Assembly: GCF_024199795.1 (NCBI RefSeq)
Contig: NZ_JANADK010000001.1
Span: forward strand, 62,001 to 126,000
From: Bradyrhizobium sp. CCGB01
Lineage (GTDB): Bacteria > Pseudomonadota > Alphaproteobacteria > Rhizobiales > Xanthobacteraceae
Length of the DNA stretch: 64,000 nt
Direction of reading: 5' to 3'
Under the pieces are notes generated by a model. The model ran no database searches and was not told the origin of the DNA. It saw only the letters and a program-made list of their open reading frames with translations. Shown piece after piece: positions 1 through 11,610 of the stretch; within the stretch, counting starts at the first letter, position 1, and the number at the start of each line of letters is the position of its first letter. Position numbers and translations under genes: made by a program.

Positions 1-825
1 GTCTGCGGCGCTTCGCTCGCGCTGATGGATGCCGGCGTGCCCTTGAAGCGGCCGACCGCGGGCATCGCGATGGGCCTGATCCTCGAAGACAAGCGCTTCG
101 CAGTTCTCTCGGACATCCTCGGTGACGAGGACCATCTCGGCGACATGGACTTCAAGGTGGCCGGCACGGAAGCGGGCATCACCTCGCTCCAGATGGACAT
201 CAAGATCGAGGGCATCACCGAGGAGATCATGAAGGTCGCGCTCGGCCAGGCCAAGGAAGGGCGTATCCACATCCTCGGCGAGATGGCCAAGGCGCTCACC
301 AACGCCCGCGCCGAGCTCGGCGAATACGCGCCGCGCATCGAGACCTTCAAGATCGCCACCGACAAGATCCGCGAAGTGATCGGCACCGGCGGCAAGGTGA
401 TCCGCGAGATCGTCGAGAAGACCGGCGCCAAGGTCAACATCGAGGACGACGGCACCGTGAAGGTCGCCTCCAGCGACGGCGAGGCGATGAAGGCCGCGAT
501 CAAGTGGATCAAGTCGATCGCCTCCGATCCGGAAGTCGGCCAGATCTATGACGGCACCGTCGTCAAGGTGATGGAGTTCGGCGCCTTCGTGAACTTCTTC
601 GGCTCCAAGGACGGCCTCGTCCACATCAGCCAGCTCGCTTCGGCGCGCGTGCAGAAGACCTCCGACGTCGTCAAGGAAGGCGACAAGGTCAAGGTCAAGC
701 TGCTCGGCTTCGACGACCGCGGCAAGACCCGGCTGTCGATGAAGGTGGTCGACCAGACCACCGGCGAAGACCTCGAGGGCAAGGGTGAGGGCGAGAAGGC
801 CCCGCGCGAAGCCGCCGGCGAGTAA
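1..825 (+). CDS. pnp: Polyribonucleotide nucleotidyltransferase (PNPase), 3' part
   Basis: This is the C-terminal part of PNPase, the phosphorolytic 3'-5' exoribonuclease of the RNA degradosome. The frame is open from base 1, so the 5' end lies outside the window and no start is assigned. Visible parts in order are the end of the second RNase PH domain ([20 protein letters not shown]), a KH domain with the GXXG loop in [11 protein letters not shown], and an S1 domain ([13 protein letters not shown] to RLSMKVV). A short charged tail ends the protein. A strong rho-independent terminator follows the stop. Identification is secure; only the start is missing. Confidence 0.97.
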   Translation, partial: VCGASLALMDAGVPLKRPTAGIAMGLILEDKRFAVLSDILGDEDHLGDMDFKVAGTEAGITSLQMDIKIEGITEEIMKVALGQAKEGRIHILGEMAKALTNARAELGEYAPRIETFKIATDKIREVIGTGGKVIREIVEKTGAKVNIEDDGTVKVASSDGEAMKAAIKWIKSIASDPEVGQIYDGTVVKVMEFGAFVNFFGSKDGLVHISQLASARVQKTSDVVKEGDKVKVKLLGFDDRGKTRLSMKVVDQTTGEDLEGKGEGEKAPREAAGE

Positions 826-848
826 TCGCTCCGCACATCAGAAACACG

Positions 849-876
849 AAGGGCGGCCTTTCGGCCGCCCTTTTTG
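849..876 (+). terminator. Rho-independent terminator of pnp
   Basis: A perfect 8-bp GC stem (GGGCGGCC, 851-858, pairing with GGCCGCCC, 863-870) with a TTTC loop is followed by TTTTT. It lies 25 bases after the pnp stop. A nearly identical hairpin lies at 3437-3463. Confidence 0.9.
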
Positions 877-913
877 TTTGTGCGTAGCCAGCGGCAATTG
901 CGGAAAGCGTCCG

Positions 914-3304
914 TCAGTTCTTCTTGAGGATCACAGGCGGGGACGAAACGGTGAGATTGTCCGCCGGATTCTTCGGGACCTCCGCGGCGGCCGCCGGCGC
1001 CGGTGGGCCGGGAAGCTTGGTCGGCTCGTCCATGACGAGCTGGTTGATCGCACAGATGAACGAGGAAAGACGATAACCGCTGTGCTCGGCAATGACATCG
1101 TCATAGGCCCGCATGTTCCAGAACGGATCGTTCGCTCTCGTCACGGGCGTGATGCCGGCCATGTCGAAGCCGTGGGCAATTCTCGCCGACAACGGCTTCG
1201 CCAGCGGATTTTCATCCGGAGCCGCCGCAGCCAGATCGCTGCTGCTCCAGTTCGTGCCATGAGGCGCCTGCTGTCTGCGCGCCCGGCTCAGCCAGAAATG
1301 GCTGATCGGACACTCGACGAGCTTGCTCGTTGCGAGGCTCGAATACGACATCGATCTGGCGGCATTCGCGAGCCCGCGGATCTCGTGTGTCGTTCCGAAC
1401 GGTTTGGATGGAATCAGATAGTCACCCAGCGTCCCGGCAGCGTGCCGCGGAACGTCGAGATTGCCGATGGTTCTGGTTTCCTCCATGTCGGAGTTCTGGA
1501 AGGGGGCATCGCGCAGGAGAGCTGCGATCTTGATCAACAGCCGCGACAACCGCGACTTGACCTCCGGCTCCCTGACGCAGGAGAGCCGCGGCACCTTCTC
1601 TTCCGCAAGGTATCGTGCGTATCGATCGAGCCGATCCGCCATCGGGCGGAAGTCGAACTTGAAGAAGGGAAACAGGTCGTGCGTCGCAGTGTCATAGACC
1701 ACGCCGCCCTTCTTCGATTTCTCGTCGACATCATCAATGGCCGTGTGTAGTCGCTCCTCCTTTCGGCGCAGAACGTCGGCGCCCCCGACCACAGGGGGAT
1801 CGTCCCTGAATGCCTTGTCGAAGTTGTACGCGACGGCGCAATCTTCCGTGCGTATGCCGCCTGGCGGCCACGCGAATGCCGACGTAATCGCGATGAGAAC
1901 CGGACGCTGGTAGTCCGGAAAGAACTCATGGCCATAGTCCTCGTCGACCTTCGCCTCGCCTTCCCTGAACGCGATGTGCTGCCAGATGGCACGCTGGATC
2001 GAGGTCCATTTCCGCGCCTCGGCCGCGGGATTGATCAGGACAACGAGGTTTCCGAGCGGCGGCTCAAAATAGTTCTCTTGCTTCGGCGGGGATGAAGAGC
2101 GCCCGGAGCCTGCAAGAAGCCTGCTCTGGCGCAGCTCCGCGTTACGCGCCGCCTGCCATTCGACCCGCTTGACGGCGTCGTGTTCGAGTGCCGTCGCCAG
2201 CAGATTTCCGCCAAGACTGTGTCCAATCACCAGAAGACGATTCGGATTCTGCTCCCTTTCGTAATAACGAACCGTCCGTCCATTCCTCTCGATATCGAAC
2301 GTGCTCTCGATTGACCGTATGGCAGTCAGAACATGCGGCGCGATCGTTTCGCTGACCGGCTTCCGGTCAAAGAGCGTAAGGGCCGCAATGAGCGAGGCCG
2401 TATTGTTGCCCAAGCCGCCCAGTGTCGTCCGCCAGCACCGCTTCGCGCTTCGACCTCCGCCAGCCGGCCTGGGGGAATCGTCCTCCCGGCATTTGTTCGG
2501 TCCACCGTCCAACCAATCTCCGGCCGCGACAAGCGGATCGACAATGCGCGGTTCGTCGATCCTCGCCCCCCGCCATCCAATGTAGACCGCCGTGACGACC
2601 CGTCCGCATTGCTCCTGTTCGCCGGCTCGGCATCGCTCCTTCAAGTAGCGCGCCGCATGGGCTGCATATCTGCGCAGTGCGGCGACGTTGTCGTCTCCGA
2701 CCCGGGCGTCATGTCGCCAGCCATGGACGAACGCCACCACGTAGTTGCGGCCGGCTGTTTGCCGCAGCAGATTTGTGAGCGCCCGCAATTGTGTGATCGG
2801 CTCGCGCTTGTTGGCGCTGACAAAGCGGACCCGGCTCGACAGCTCCTCGATGGAATAGGGTTTGTCCAAATCCTTGATCAGCTCGTAAGGCGAACCGTCC
2901 TCCCTGAACTCCACGAACGCCAGGTTGTAGAAGAGTGGGTCGCCGCCATCAGCCGCGGGAATCGTATGCCGCTGAAGCGAGCAGGCGAACTTCTTCTTCC
3001 ATCCGCCGGAGGGAAACTTCGCGACCGCCTTGATCTCATCATTGTCGACCGGCGCATCATTGGTTCCGGCTGGATCGGCAAGAACGGCCCATGCCTGATC
3101 TGGAGAGAAGCCGCAGATTTCCGAAGCGGGATCTATGTTTCGGTAAGCGACGTCACGGGGCGTCGTCGGCAGGACCAGGATCAGAATCGCCAGCACCGCA
3201 AGAGCGAGGACGAACAGCCAGACGAACGGCCTGAGAAGGTACCGAATCGCGCAAACGAAAAACCAGGAAACGGCCGCGATGGCGGCCCAAGCCTTCTTCC
3301 ACAT
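914..3304 (-). CDS. Membrane-anchored alpha/beta-hydrolase-like protein
   Basis: A 796-residue protein with two hydrophobic stretches in the first 47 residues (about 8-20 and 26-46), so it is probably anchored in the inner membrane. The rest resembles an alpha/beta hydrolase: FVHGWRHDA (about 192-200) fits the oxyanion-loop HGW motif, and GHSLGGN (361-367) gives the nucleophile elbow with Ser363. The middle is rich in Arg and in low-complexity linkers. Substrate is not evident; lipase or esterase activity is only inferred from the fold. It lies convergent to pnp and shares no operon with katG. Hairpins of almost the same sequence flank it on both sides. Confidence 0.75.
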   Translation of the reverse strand: MWKKAWAAIAAVSWFFVCAIRYLLRPFVWLFVLALAVLAILILVLPTTPRDVAYRNIDPASEICGFSPDQAWAVLADPAGTNDAPVDNDEIKAVAKFPSGGWKKKFACSLQRHTIPAADGGDPLFYNLAFVEFREDGSPYELIKDLDKPYSIEELSSRVRFVSANKREPITQLRALTNLLRQTAGRNYVVAFVHGWRHDARVGDDNVAALRRYAAHAARYLKERCRAGEQEQCGRVVTAVYIGWRGARIDEPRIVDPLVAAGDWLDGGPNKCREDDSPRPAGGGRSAKRCWRTTLGGLGNNTASLIAALTLFDRKPVSETIAPHVLTAIRSIESTFDIERNGRTVRYYEREQNPNRLLVIGHSLGGNLLATALEHDAVKRVEWQAARNAELRQSRLLAGSGRSSSPPKQENYFEPPLGNLVVLINPAAEARKWTSIQRAIWQHIAFREGEAKVDEDYGHEFFPDYQRPVLIAITSAFAWPPGGIRTEDCAVAYNFDKAFRDDPPVVGGADVLRRKEERLHTAIDDVDEKSKKGGVVYDTATHDLFPFFKFDFRPMADRLDRYARYLAEEKVPRLSCVREPEVKSRLSRLLIKIAALLRDAPFQNSDMEETRTIGNLDVPRHAAGTLGDYLIPSKPFGTTHEIRGLANAARSMSYSSLATSKLVECPISHFWLSRARRQQAPHGTNWSSSDLAAAAPDENPLAKPLSARIAHGFDMAGITPVTRANDPFWNMRAYDDVIAEHSGYRLSSFICAINQLVMDEPTKLPGPPAPAAAAEVPKNPADNLTVSSPPVILKKN

Positions 3305-3436
3305 GGCATACCCGGCAAACGCGGCTTGAAAATCAATCGGCTGAAATTTCTCCCTATGATTGCATTTTTACAAGTCACCCTCAACGTCAGCATTCGATCC
3401 GCCGGCAAGCAAGCGTGGCCCCGGTTCCAAAACACG

Positions 3437-3463
3437 AAGGGCGGCCTCGCGGCCGCCCTTTTT
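3437..3463. terminator. Hairpin terminator between the hydrolase gene and katG
   Basis: The stem GGGCGGCC (3439-3446) pairs with GGCCGCCC (3451-3458) around a TCGC loop, with TTTTT to the right on the plus strand. katG reads into it from the other side, where it is followed by TTCGTGTTTTGG, so it may act on katG transcripts although the T-run is on the opposite strand. The flank AACACGAA and the stem match the pnp terminator. Confidence 0.65.
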
Positions 3464-3489
3464 GCTTGTCGCTTGCTTAGGCCTTGGGA

Positions 3490-5727
<2,238 letters not shown>

Positions 5728-5749
5728 TCAGGGGAAGTTGACTTTAATG

Positions 5750-5760
5750 ATCGCTGCGAT
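5750..5760. promoter_or_regulatory. Possible LysR-type (OxyR) box in the katG/oxyR intergenic region
   Basis: The 116-base divergent spacer (5656-5771) contains the short palindrome ATCGCTGCGAT, 11 bases before the oxyR start. It fits the loose palindromic pattern of LysR-type sites. Control of both katG and oxyR from here is inferred from gene arrangement; no exact OxyR consensus was recognised. Confidence 0.3.
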
Positions 5761-5771
5761 AGGATTTTCTG

Positions 5772-6698
5772 ATGATCAACGTGACGCTGCGCCAGCTCCG
5801 ATATTTCGATGCGCTGGCGCGTCACGGCCATTTCGGGCGCGCGGCGGAGGCCTGTTCCATCTCTCAGCCGGCCTTGTCGATGCAGATCAAGGAGCTGGAG
5901 GAGGCGCTCGGCGGCCTACTGCTGGAGCGCAGCGCCCGGCAGGTCGCGCTGACCCGGTTCGGCGAGGAGCTCTCCCAGCGCGTCCGCGACATCTTGCGCT
6001 CGGTCGATGAGCTCGGCGATTTCGCGCGCGCCTCGCAGGACCGGTTTGCGGGCCGGCTGCGGATTGGGATGATCCCGACGATCGCGCCCTATCTGCTGCC
6101 CAAGATCACCAAGAATCTGACGCGCATGCATCCCGAGCTCGACATCCGCGTGCGCGAGACGATGACGCCGCGGTTGATCCAGGAGCTCGTCGAAGGCCGG
6201 CTCGATACCGCGATCGTCGCGCTGCCGGTATCCGAGCCCTCGCTCACCGAGGTCGCTTTGTTCGACGAGAAATTTCTGCTGGTGCGGCCGGGCTCCGATG
6301 AGGGCACGCCGGCGCCCTCACGCGAGATGATGCGCGAGATGCGGCTGCTGCTGCTCGAAGAGGGGCACTGCTTCCGCGATCAGGCGCTGTCGTTCTGCAA
6401 CATGCAGTCGGCGCCGCCGCGCGAGATGCTGGACGCGAATTCGCTGTCGACGCTGGTCCAGATGGTCAGCGCCGGCATCGGCGTCACGCTCATTCCGGAG
6501 ATGGCGGTGCCGGTGGAGACGCGATCCGCCTCGGTCTCGCTGTCACGCTTCCGCGACCCCGAACCCTCGCGCACCATCGGCATGGTCTGGCGCAAGACCA
6601 GCCCGCTGGCGCGCCAGCTCCTGCAGATCTCCGAAGTGGTGTGCCTGTCGGCCGGCAAGGTGCGCGCGCGGCCATCCATGCGCAGCCAGCGGGCCTGA
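5772..6698 (+). CDS. oxyR: Hydrogen peroxide-sensing LysR activator OxyR
   Basis: A 308-residue LysR-type regulator. The N-terminal winged helix (about residues 1-60) contains AAEACSISQPALSMQI. The sensor domain carries the OxyR signature GHCFRDQAL with Cys200 and a second cysteine at 209, matching the redox pair Cys199/Cys208 of the E. coli protein, so a disulfide switch is expected. It is divergent from katG, the classical target. A GNAT gene starts eight bases after its stop and is probably co-transcribed. Confidence 0.93.
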   Translation: MINVTLRQLRYFDALARHGHFGRAAEACSISQPALSMQIKELEEALGGLLLERSARQVALTRFGEELSQRVRDILRSVDELGDFARASQDRFAGRLRIGMIPTIAPYLLPKITKNLTRMHPELDIRVRETMTPRLIQELVEGRLDTAIVALPVSEPSLTEVALFDEKFLLVRPGSDEGTPAPSREMMREMRLLLLEEGHCFRDQALSFCNMQSAPPREMLDANSLSTLVQMVSAGIGVTLIPEMAVPVETRSASVSLSRFRDPEPSRTIGMVWRKTSPLARQLLQISEVVCLSAGKVRARPSMRSQRA

Positions 6699-6705
6699 GG
6701 CCGCA

Positions 6706-7170
6706 ATGTCGCCTCCGGTTATCCGCCCCGCCCGCACGGACGAATACGACGAGGTCGGCCGCGTCTGGATGGAGAGCTGGGTCTCGACCGGACTCGGCGA
6801 AGCAAGCGCCTTCCTTCTGGCAAACCTGCGTGCGCGCATCCGGCGCGAGATCGAGAATGGCTGGAGCCTGTTCGTCGCCGACGACAACGGCACGATCGCC
6901 GCGATGCTGGCGCTGCATCTGCCAAAGCTCTATCTCGACATGCTGTTCGTCGCGCCGGCCTATCAGGGTCAATCGCTCGGACGGCAATTGCTCGCCTTCA
7001 CCCGCACGCAGATGCCGGATGAAATGTTCCTGCGCTGCGTGCGCGAGAACGAAAAGGCCTGGCGCTGGTACGAACGCGAGGGTTTTGTGTTCGAGAAGGA
7101 AGAGATCGAACCGTCGAACGGGTTCATGATGAAGTATTATCGGTGGAAGCGGCAGCGACCTGCCGGATAG
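6706..7170 (+). CDS. GNAT family N-acetyltransferase
   Basis: A 154-residue single-domain GNAT protein. The acetyl-CoA binding motif A is visible as LFVAPAYQGQSLGRQLL (about residues 82-98), followed by the family ending in which RENEKAWRWYEREGF precedes the last strand. The substrate cannot be read from sequence. It begins eight bases after oxyR, so expression with oxyR is likely, but a role in oxidative stress is only inferred from position. Confidence 0.85.
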   Translation: MSPPVIRPARTDEYDEVGRVWMESWVSTGLGEASAFLLANLRARIRREIENGWSLFVADDNGTIAAMLALHLPKLYLDMLFVAPAYQGQSLGRQLLAFTRTQMPDEMFLRCVRENEKAWRWYEREGFVFEKEEIEPSNGFMMKYYRWKRQRPAG

Positions 7171-7262
7171 ACAACGGTGTCCGGCTGCAGCTTGCGGTTG
7201 TCCGAGTCCCACCCTAGTGTGGCGCATCCGCTTTTCTTCCGCTGCTCTATGCCCTGGAATCC

Positions 7263-8099
7263 ATGATTCGATTTGCTGCTTCTGTGATCGTCCTGCTGTC
7301 CTCTCTCGTTCTGGCAGCAGCCCAATCCCCTCCCGCAACCAACGCATCGCCCACTCAGACCGCACCGGCAAAACCGGCGACTAAGAAGGCGGCGCCGAAG
7401 GCCAAACCGGCTGCGAAGCCGACGGCCGCGGCGGACAGCGGCCCGTGTCGTCTTGGCGTGATCTCGGTGATCGGAGAGCATTACTCCGTACAGAAATTCG
7501 GCGTGACAATCTTCGAGGCTGAGGCAAACGAGGTCCCGATCGACTGGGGCCTCGATGATCTTGTTTTCGCGCGCGTACGTGCGGCGACGAACAACGATTC
7601 CTCAGTGCGCAGGATCGCCTATCCCAAGGGTGCCTTCGAGCCCTTCTATCATGCGAAGGCGATCTTCATCCCGGACCCCAAGGAGAGTCTGCCGGTGATC
7701 GTGAAGAGCTTCACCGCGAATGCGAATTGCGATCGCTATCTCGTCGCAACCACATTCAAGACGAAGCTGCCGAACTCGAACATGACGCTGAACGGCATCG
7801 GCACCTACAATCAGGGGCTCGGCAAAATCCTCCGGCACTCGCATCTTTTCGCCAATGTTGCGATCACGCTGATTGACGGTCGCAGCTACGAGCAGATCAA
7901 GCGCCCCCTTACGGATATCGGCGCGAACCTCGCCGTAAATATGCGTCTGTTTGAAGACCCGATCACCAAGCTCGACAACTCGCTGTTCCCCGATCCGCCC
8001 GAGACAGCTTCGACCAACGCGGCGCTGCGCGAGAGAACGCGCGCACTCGTCGTAGAAAGGCTCGACCGGAGCCTCCCCGGTTATTTGAAGGAAGACTAA
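7263..8099 (+). CDS. Secreted protein of unknown function
   Basis: A 278-residue protein that begins with a clear Sec signal peptide (MIRFAASVIVLLSSLVLAAAQ) followed by an Ala/Pro/Lys-rich linker (about 22-60). The mature domain starts near GPCRLGVISVIGEHYSVQKFG and has no motif I recognise; it contains two cysteines. Export to the periplasm is likely. It stands alone between the GNAT gene and a GST, and spacing (92 and 84 bases) does not suggest an operon. Confidence 0.75.
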   Translation: MIRFAASVIVLLSSLVLAAAQSPPATNASPTQTAPAKPATKKAAPKAKPAAKPTAAADSGPCRLGVISVIGEHYSVQKFGVTIFEAEANEVPIDWGLDDLVFARVRAATNNDSSVRRIAYPKGAFEPFYHAKAIFIPDPKESLPVIVKSFTANANCDRYLVATTFKTKLPNSNMTLNGIGTYNQGLGKILRHSHLFANVAITLIDGRSYEQIKRPLTDIGANLAVNMRLFEDPITKLDNSLFPDPPETASTNAALRERTRALVVERLDRSLPGYLKED

Positions 8100-8183
8100 G
8101 CCAAGATCGCGCATTGTTGATTCAACGCAAACGCGTCATGAATGCGGCCTCGCTCAACCCTCGCCGATGGAAGGTTTCGCACC

Positions 8184-8780
8184 ATGATCAAGCTCTATTG
8201 GTCGCCCCGCTCGCGCTCGTTCACGACGCTCTGGCTGATGGAGGAAAGTGGCCTTCCCTATGAGCGGGTGCTGACCGACATCTCGACCGGCGCGCAGAAG
8301 GCGCCGGACTATCTGAAGGTCAATCCGATGGGCAAGGTGCCGGCGCTCGCCGATGGCGATGCTGCGCTCGGCGAAGCCGCGGCGATCTGCGCCTACATCG
8401 CCGATCGCTATCCCGAAACGAAGCTGGCGCCAGCCGTGACCGATCCGCGCCGCGCACGCTATCTGCAATGGCTGTTCTTCTCGCCCGGCTGCATCGAGCC
8501 CGCCATCATCCAGATCTTCACCAAGATCGAGATCCCGACCTCGACCGCGGCCTGGGGCAGTGCGACGCAGGTCTTCGACGTGCTCGAAGCTGCGCTCGCG
8601 AAGGGGCCGTGGATTCTCGGCGAGGAATTTTCCGCCGCCGACATCACGATCGGATCGGGCCTGAACTTCGCGGTGCGCCTGTTCAAGATGGTGCCGTCGC
8701 GCCCCGCGTTCGATGCCTATCTCGCGCGCTGCATGGCACGGCCGGCGTTCCAGCGCGCGGAGACAATCGCGGCGGGGTGA
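8184..8780 (+). CDS. Glutathione S-transferase family protein
   Basis: The ATG at 8184 gives MIKLYWSPRSRSFTTLWLME, the first strand and helix of a thioredoxin fold, and is preceded by GGAAGG; an earlier in-frame ATG at 8142 would add a non-homologous 14 residues. The N-terminal GSH site includes NPMGKVPAL and the glutathione-gamma-glutamyl contact region GEAAAICAYIADRYP. The C-terminal helical domain has the usual ADITIGSGL N-capping motif. The product is 198 residues. The substrate is unknown. Confidence 0.9.
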   Translation: MIKLYWSPRSRSFTTLWLMEESGLPYERVLTDISTGAQKAPDYLKVNPMGKVPALADGDAALGEAAAICAYIADRYPETKLAPAVTDPRRARYLQWLFFSPGCIEPAIIQIFTKIEIPTSTAAWGSATQVFDVLEAALAKGPWILGEEFSAADITIGSGLNFAVRLFKMVPSRPAFDAYLARCMARPAFQRAETIAAG

Positions 8781-8801
8781 ACCGACTCCCGTAGGGGGGC
8801 C

Positions 8802-8862
8802 AAGCGAAGCGTGCCCACCATTCGTCCCGCAATTGTGAGAGATGGTGGGCACGTCGCTTGCG
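8802..8862. repeat. Long inverted repeat between GST and fabI
   Basis: AAGCGAAGCGTGCCCACCAT (8802-8821) is mirrored by ATGGTGGGCACGTCGCTTG from 8842, with a 20-base loop. It sits between two convergent genes and could terminate both. The sequence style is that of dispersed intergenic palindromes of Bradyrhizobium. Confidence 0.7.
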
Positions 8863-8890
8863 CTCCTTTGCCCACACTACGGAGCCGCGT

Positions 8891-9718
8891 CTATTCCGCC
8901 TTCAAATCGTCCGGCCGCGGCATCAGGACGATGTTGTAGCCGGAATCCACGTAGTGGATCTCGCCGGTCACGCCGCCGGAAAGATCCGACAACAGATACA
9001 GCGCCGAGCCGCCGAGCTCATCGAGCGTGACGCCGCGGCGGAGCGGCGAATGCTTCTGCATGAATGCGAACATCGCGCGTGCCTCGCCGATGCCCGAGCC
9101 GGCGAGCGTACGGATGGGGCCTGCGGAGATTGCGTTGACGCGAATGCCGCGCGGTCCGAAATCGGAGGCGAGATAGCGCACTGAAGCTTCCAGCGCGGCC
9201 TTGGCCACGCCCATCACGTTGTAGTTCGGCATCGCGCGCTCCGAGGCGCCGAAGGTCAGCGTGATCATGCTGCCGCCCTCCGTCATCAGCTCGGCAGCGC
9301 GTTTTGCGACCTCCGTGAACGAGAAGCAGGAGATCACCATGGTGCGCGAAAAGTTCTCGCGGCTGGTGTCGGCGTAGCGGCCTTTCAGCTCGTTCTTGTC
9401 GGCGAAGCCGATCGCGTGGATCACGAAGTCGAGCTTGCCCCATTTCTCTCGCAGCACATCGAAGGTGGCGTCGACGCTGGCGATGTCCTCGACGTCGCAA
9501 GGCAGCACCAACTCCACACCGAGCGATTCAGCGAGCGGCTTGACGCGCTTGCCCAGCGCCTCGCCCTGGAAGGTGAAGGCAAGCTCGGCGCCATGGGCAT
9601 GCAGCGTCTTCGCCATGCCCCAGGCGATCGAATGATCATTGGCGACGCCCATGATCAGACCGCGCTTGCCCTTCATCAAACCTTCCATTTCAGCCGTCGC
9701 TCCCATTTTCGACGTCAT
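8891..9718 (-). CDS. fabI: Enoyl-[acyl-carrier-protein] reductase FabI
   Basis: NADH-dependent enoyl-ACP reductase, last step of each fatty-acid elongation cycle. It is a short-chain dehydrogenase-fold protein with the FabI-type cofactor site GVANDHSIAWG and the active-site pattern Y-x6-K in NYNVMGVAK. The start is uncertain: the ATG at 9718 lies at the edge of a repeat element, and in-frame ATGs at 9706, 9688 and 9676 precede the conserved KGKRGLIMG. It lies downstream of fabA and fabB on the same strand, separated from fabB by a repeat of about 100 bases. Confidence 0.95.
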   Translation of the reverse strand: MTSKMGATAEMEGLMKGKRGLIMGVANDHSIAWGMAKTLHAHGAELAFTFQGEALGKRVKPLAESLGVELVLPCDVEDIASVDATFDVLREKWGKLDFVIHAIGFADKNELKGRYADTSRENFSRTMVISCFSFTEVAKRAAELMTEGGSMITLTFGASERAMPNYNVMGVAKAALEASVRYLASDFGPRGIRVNAISAGPIRTLAGSGIGEARAMFAFMQKHSPLRRGVTLDELGGSALYLLSDLSGGVTGEIHYVDSGYNIVLMPRPDDLKAE

Positions 9719-9820
9719 CGCCCGCGAAGGCGGGCGATCCAGTATTCCAGAGACCGTCGTGATAAATCGAGAAGCCGCGGCGTACTGGATGCCCCGCCTT
9801 CGCGGGGCATGACAAAGTCA
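9717..9820. repeat. Palindromic repeat element between fabB and fabI
   Basis: Two GC-rich hairpins (CGCCCGCGAAGGCGGGCG near 9720-9737 and GCCCCGCCTTCGCGGGGC near 9791-9808) bracket a central segment with inverted CCAGTA/TACTGG. It fills nearly the whole fabB-fabI gap and is distinct from the repeat family at 14.5, 17.5 and 20.7 kb. Confidence 0.75.
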
Positions 9821-9824
9821 GACG

Positions 9825-11048
9825 TCACACATCCAGCCGGCTGAACACCAGCGTGGCGTTGGTGCCGCCGAAGCCGAAGGAGTTCGACAGCACGGTGCCG
9901 ATTTTGACGTTGTCGATGCGCTTGCGCACGATCGGCATGTCGGCGAACACGGGATCGAGCTCCTGGATGTGAGCACTTTCGCAGATGAAGCCGTTGTTCA
10001 TCATGAGCAGCGAGTAGATCGCCTCCTGCACGCCGGTCGCACCGAGCGAATGGCCGGTCAGCGCCTTGGTCGCCGAGATCGGCGGGCACTTCTCGCCGGC
10101 GCCGAACACGCGGCGAAGCGCGTCGATCTCCGGCGGATCGCCGGCCGGCGTCGAGGTCGCGTGCGGATTGATGTAGTCGACCTTGGTCTTCACCGTCGAC
10201 ATCGCCATGCGCATGCAGCGCTCGGCGCCCTCACCGGAGGGCGCGACCATGTCGTAGCCGTCCGATGTCGCACCGTAGCCGACGATCTCGCCGTAAATGC
10301 GCGCGCCGCGGGCCTTGGCATGCTCGAGCTCTTCCAGCACGAGGACTCCGGCGCCACCGGCGATGACAAAACCGTCGCGGTTGACGTCATAGGGACGCGA
10401 GGCGGTGGCGGGCGTGTCGTTGTACTTCGACGACATCGCGCCCATGGCGTCGAACAGCACCGAGAGCGACCAGTCCAGTTCCTCGCAGCCGCCGGCGAAG
10501 ATGACGTCCTGCTTGCCGATCTGGATCGTCTCATAGGCGTTGCCGACGCAATGGTTCGACGTCGCGCAGGCCGAAGAGATCGAGTAGTTCACGCCCTTGA
10601 TCTTGAACCAGGTCGCGAGCGTCGCGGAGGCCGTGGACGACATCGCCTTCGGCACTGCAAACGGTCCGACGCGCTTCGGTCCCTTGGTACGGGTGATGTC
10701 GGCGGATTCGACGATGGTGCGGGCGGACGGGCCGCCGGAACCCATGATGATGCCGGTGCGGATGTTGGAGACTTCTTCAGGCGACAGACCGGAGTCCTGG
10801 ATCGCCTGCTCCATCGCGATGTGATTCCAGCCCGCGCCCTGGCCGAGGAAGCGCATCGCACGGCGGTCAACGACCGTCGCGGGATCGATCGTCGGGGCAC
10901 CTTGCACCTGCGAACGGAAGCCGAGTTCGGCATATTTCTCCGCCCGAGAAATGCCCGACTTCGCCTCGTGGAGGCTCGCAAGCACTTCCTGGGTGTTGTT
11001 TCCGATCGACGAGACAATGCCCATCCCGGTGACCACAACCCGCCTCAT
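9825..11048 (-). CDS. fabB: 3-oxoacyl-[acyl-carrier-protein] synthase I FabB
   Basis: Condensing enzyme needed with FabA for unsaturated fatty acids. The 407-residue protein begins [16 protein letters not shown]. The catalytic triad is visible: the nucleophile Cys in [11 protein letters not shown], His in [12 protein letters not shown], and His in [11 protein letters not shown]. The start codon is unambiguous and lies 40 bases after fabA, so fabA-fabB form an operon, with fabI possibly read through the repeat. Length and motifs are typical; a FabF assignment is less likely because of the fabA neighbour. Confidence 0.95.
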   Translation of the reverse strand: MRRVVVTGMGIVSSIGNNTQEVLASLHEAKSGISRAEKYAELGFRSQVQGAPTIDPATVVDRRAMRFLGQGAGWNHIAMEQAIQDSGLSPEEVSNIRTGIIMGSGGPSARTIVESADITRTKGPKRVGPFAVPKAMSSTASATLATWFKIKGVNYSISSACATSNHCVGNAYETIQIGKQDVIFAGGCEELDWSLSVLFDAMGAMSSKYNDTPATASRPYDVNRDGFVIAGGAGVLVLEELEHAKARGARIYGEIVGYGATSDGYDMVAPSGEGAERCMRMAMSTVKTKVDYINPHATSTPAGDPPEIDALRRVFGAGEKCPPISATKALTGHSLGATGVQEAIYSLLMMNNGFICESAHIQELDPVFADMPIVRKRIDNVKIGTVLSNSFGFGGTNATLVFSRLDV

Positions 11049-11088
11049 GACAGCCTCGCCTTAATCGTTGTCTTTCTTGGTGATGCGC

Positions 11089-11610
11089 TCAGCCCAGGCT
11101 CGTGCCCTGCTTGAACAGGCCGACCTTCAGATCCTTCGCGCGATAAATAATCTGGTCATCGACCGAAAGCCATCCGTCGGCGATGCCGAGCACCAGCTTT
11201 GAACGCATCACGCGCTTGATATCGACGTTGTACACAACCTTGCGGGCCTCGGGCAGCACCTGGCCGCTGAACTTTAATTCGTTCAGGCCAAGCGCGCGGC
11301 CACGACCTTCGCCTCCGGTCCAGCCCAGAAAAAAGCCGACCATTTGCCACAGCGCATCGAGGCCGAGACAGCCGGGCATCACCGGATCGTTCTTGAAGTG
11401 ACAGCCGAAGAACCAGAGGTCCGGCTTCACGTCGAGCTCGGCGCGCACCACGCCCTTGCCGTACTCGCCGCCATTGTCGTTGATCTCAGTGATGCGGTCG
11501 AACATGAGCATCGGCGGCAGCGGCAATTGGGCATTGCCCGGGCCGAACATCTCTCCGCGGGCGCATGCCAGCAGATCTTCATATTCGTAACCGTTGCGCC
11601 TGTTCAGCAT
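11089..11610 (-). CDS. fabA: 3-hydroxydecanoyl-ACP dehydratase/isomerase FabA
   Basis: Bifunctional dehydratase/isomerase that makes cis-3-decenoyl-ACP, the branch point to unsaturated fatty acids. The 173-residue hotdog-fold protein has the active-site His in [14 protein letters not shown] and the Asp in [14 protein letters not shown]. It is first in the fabA-fabB operon and divergent from irr across 354 bases. Confidence 0.96.
   Translation of the reverse strand: MLNRRNGYEYEDLLACARGEMFGPGNAQLPLPPMLMFDRITEINDNGGEYGKGVVRAELDVKPDLWFFGCHFKNDPVMPGCLGLDALWQMVGFFLGWTGGEGRGRALGLNELKFSGQVLPEARKVVYNVDIKRVMRSKLVLGIADGWLSVDDQIIYRAKDLKVGLFKQGTSLG

Noticed and set aside
785..1750. Plus-strand frame overlapping the end of pnp and opposite the hydrolase
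   Set aside because: Antisense shadow of the 796-residue gene; it also runs through the pnp terminator.
9969..11114. Long plus-strand frame opposite fabB
   Set aside because: It is the antisense shadow of fabB: Arg-rich and without domains, while fabB has all its catalytic motifs.
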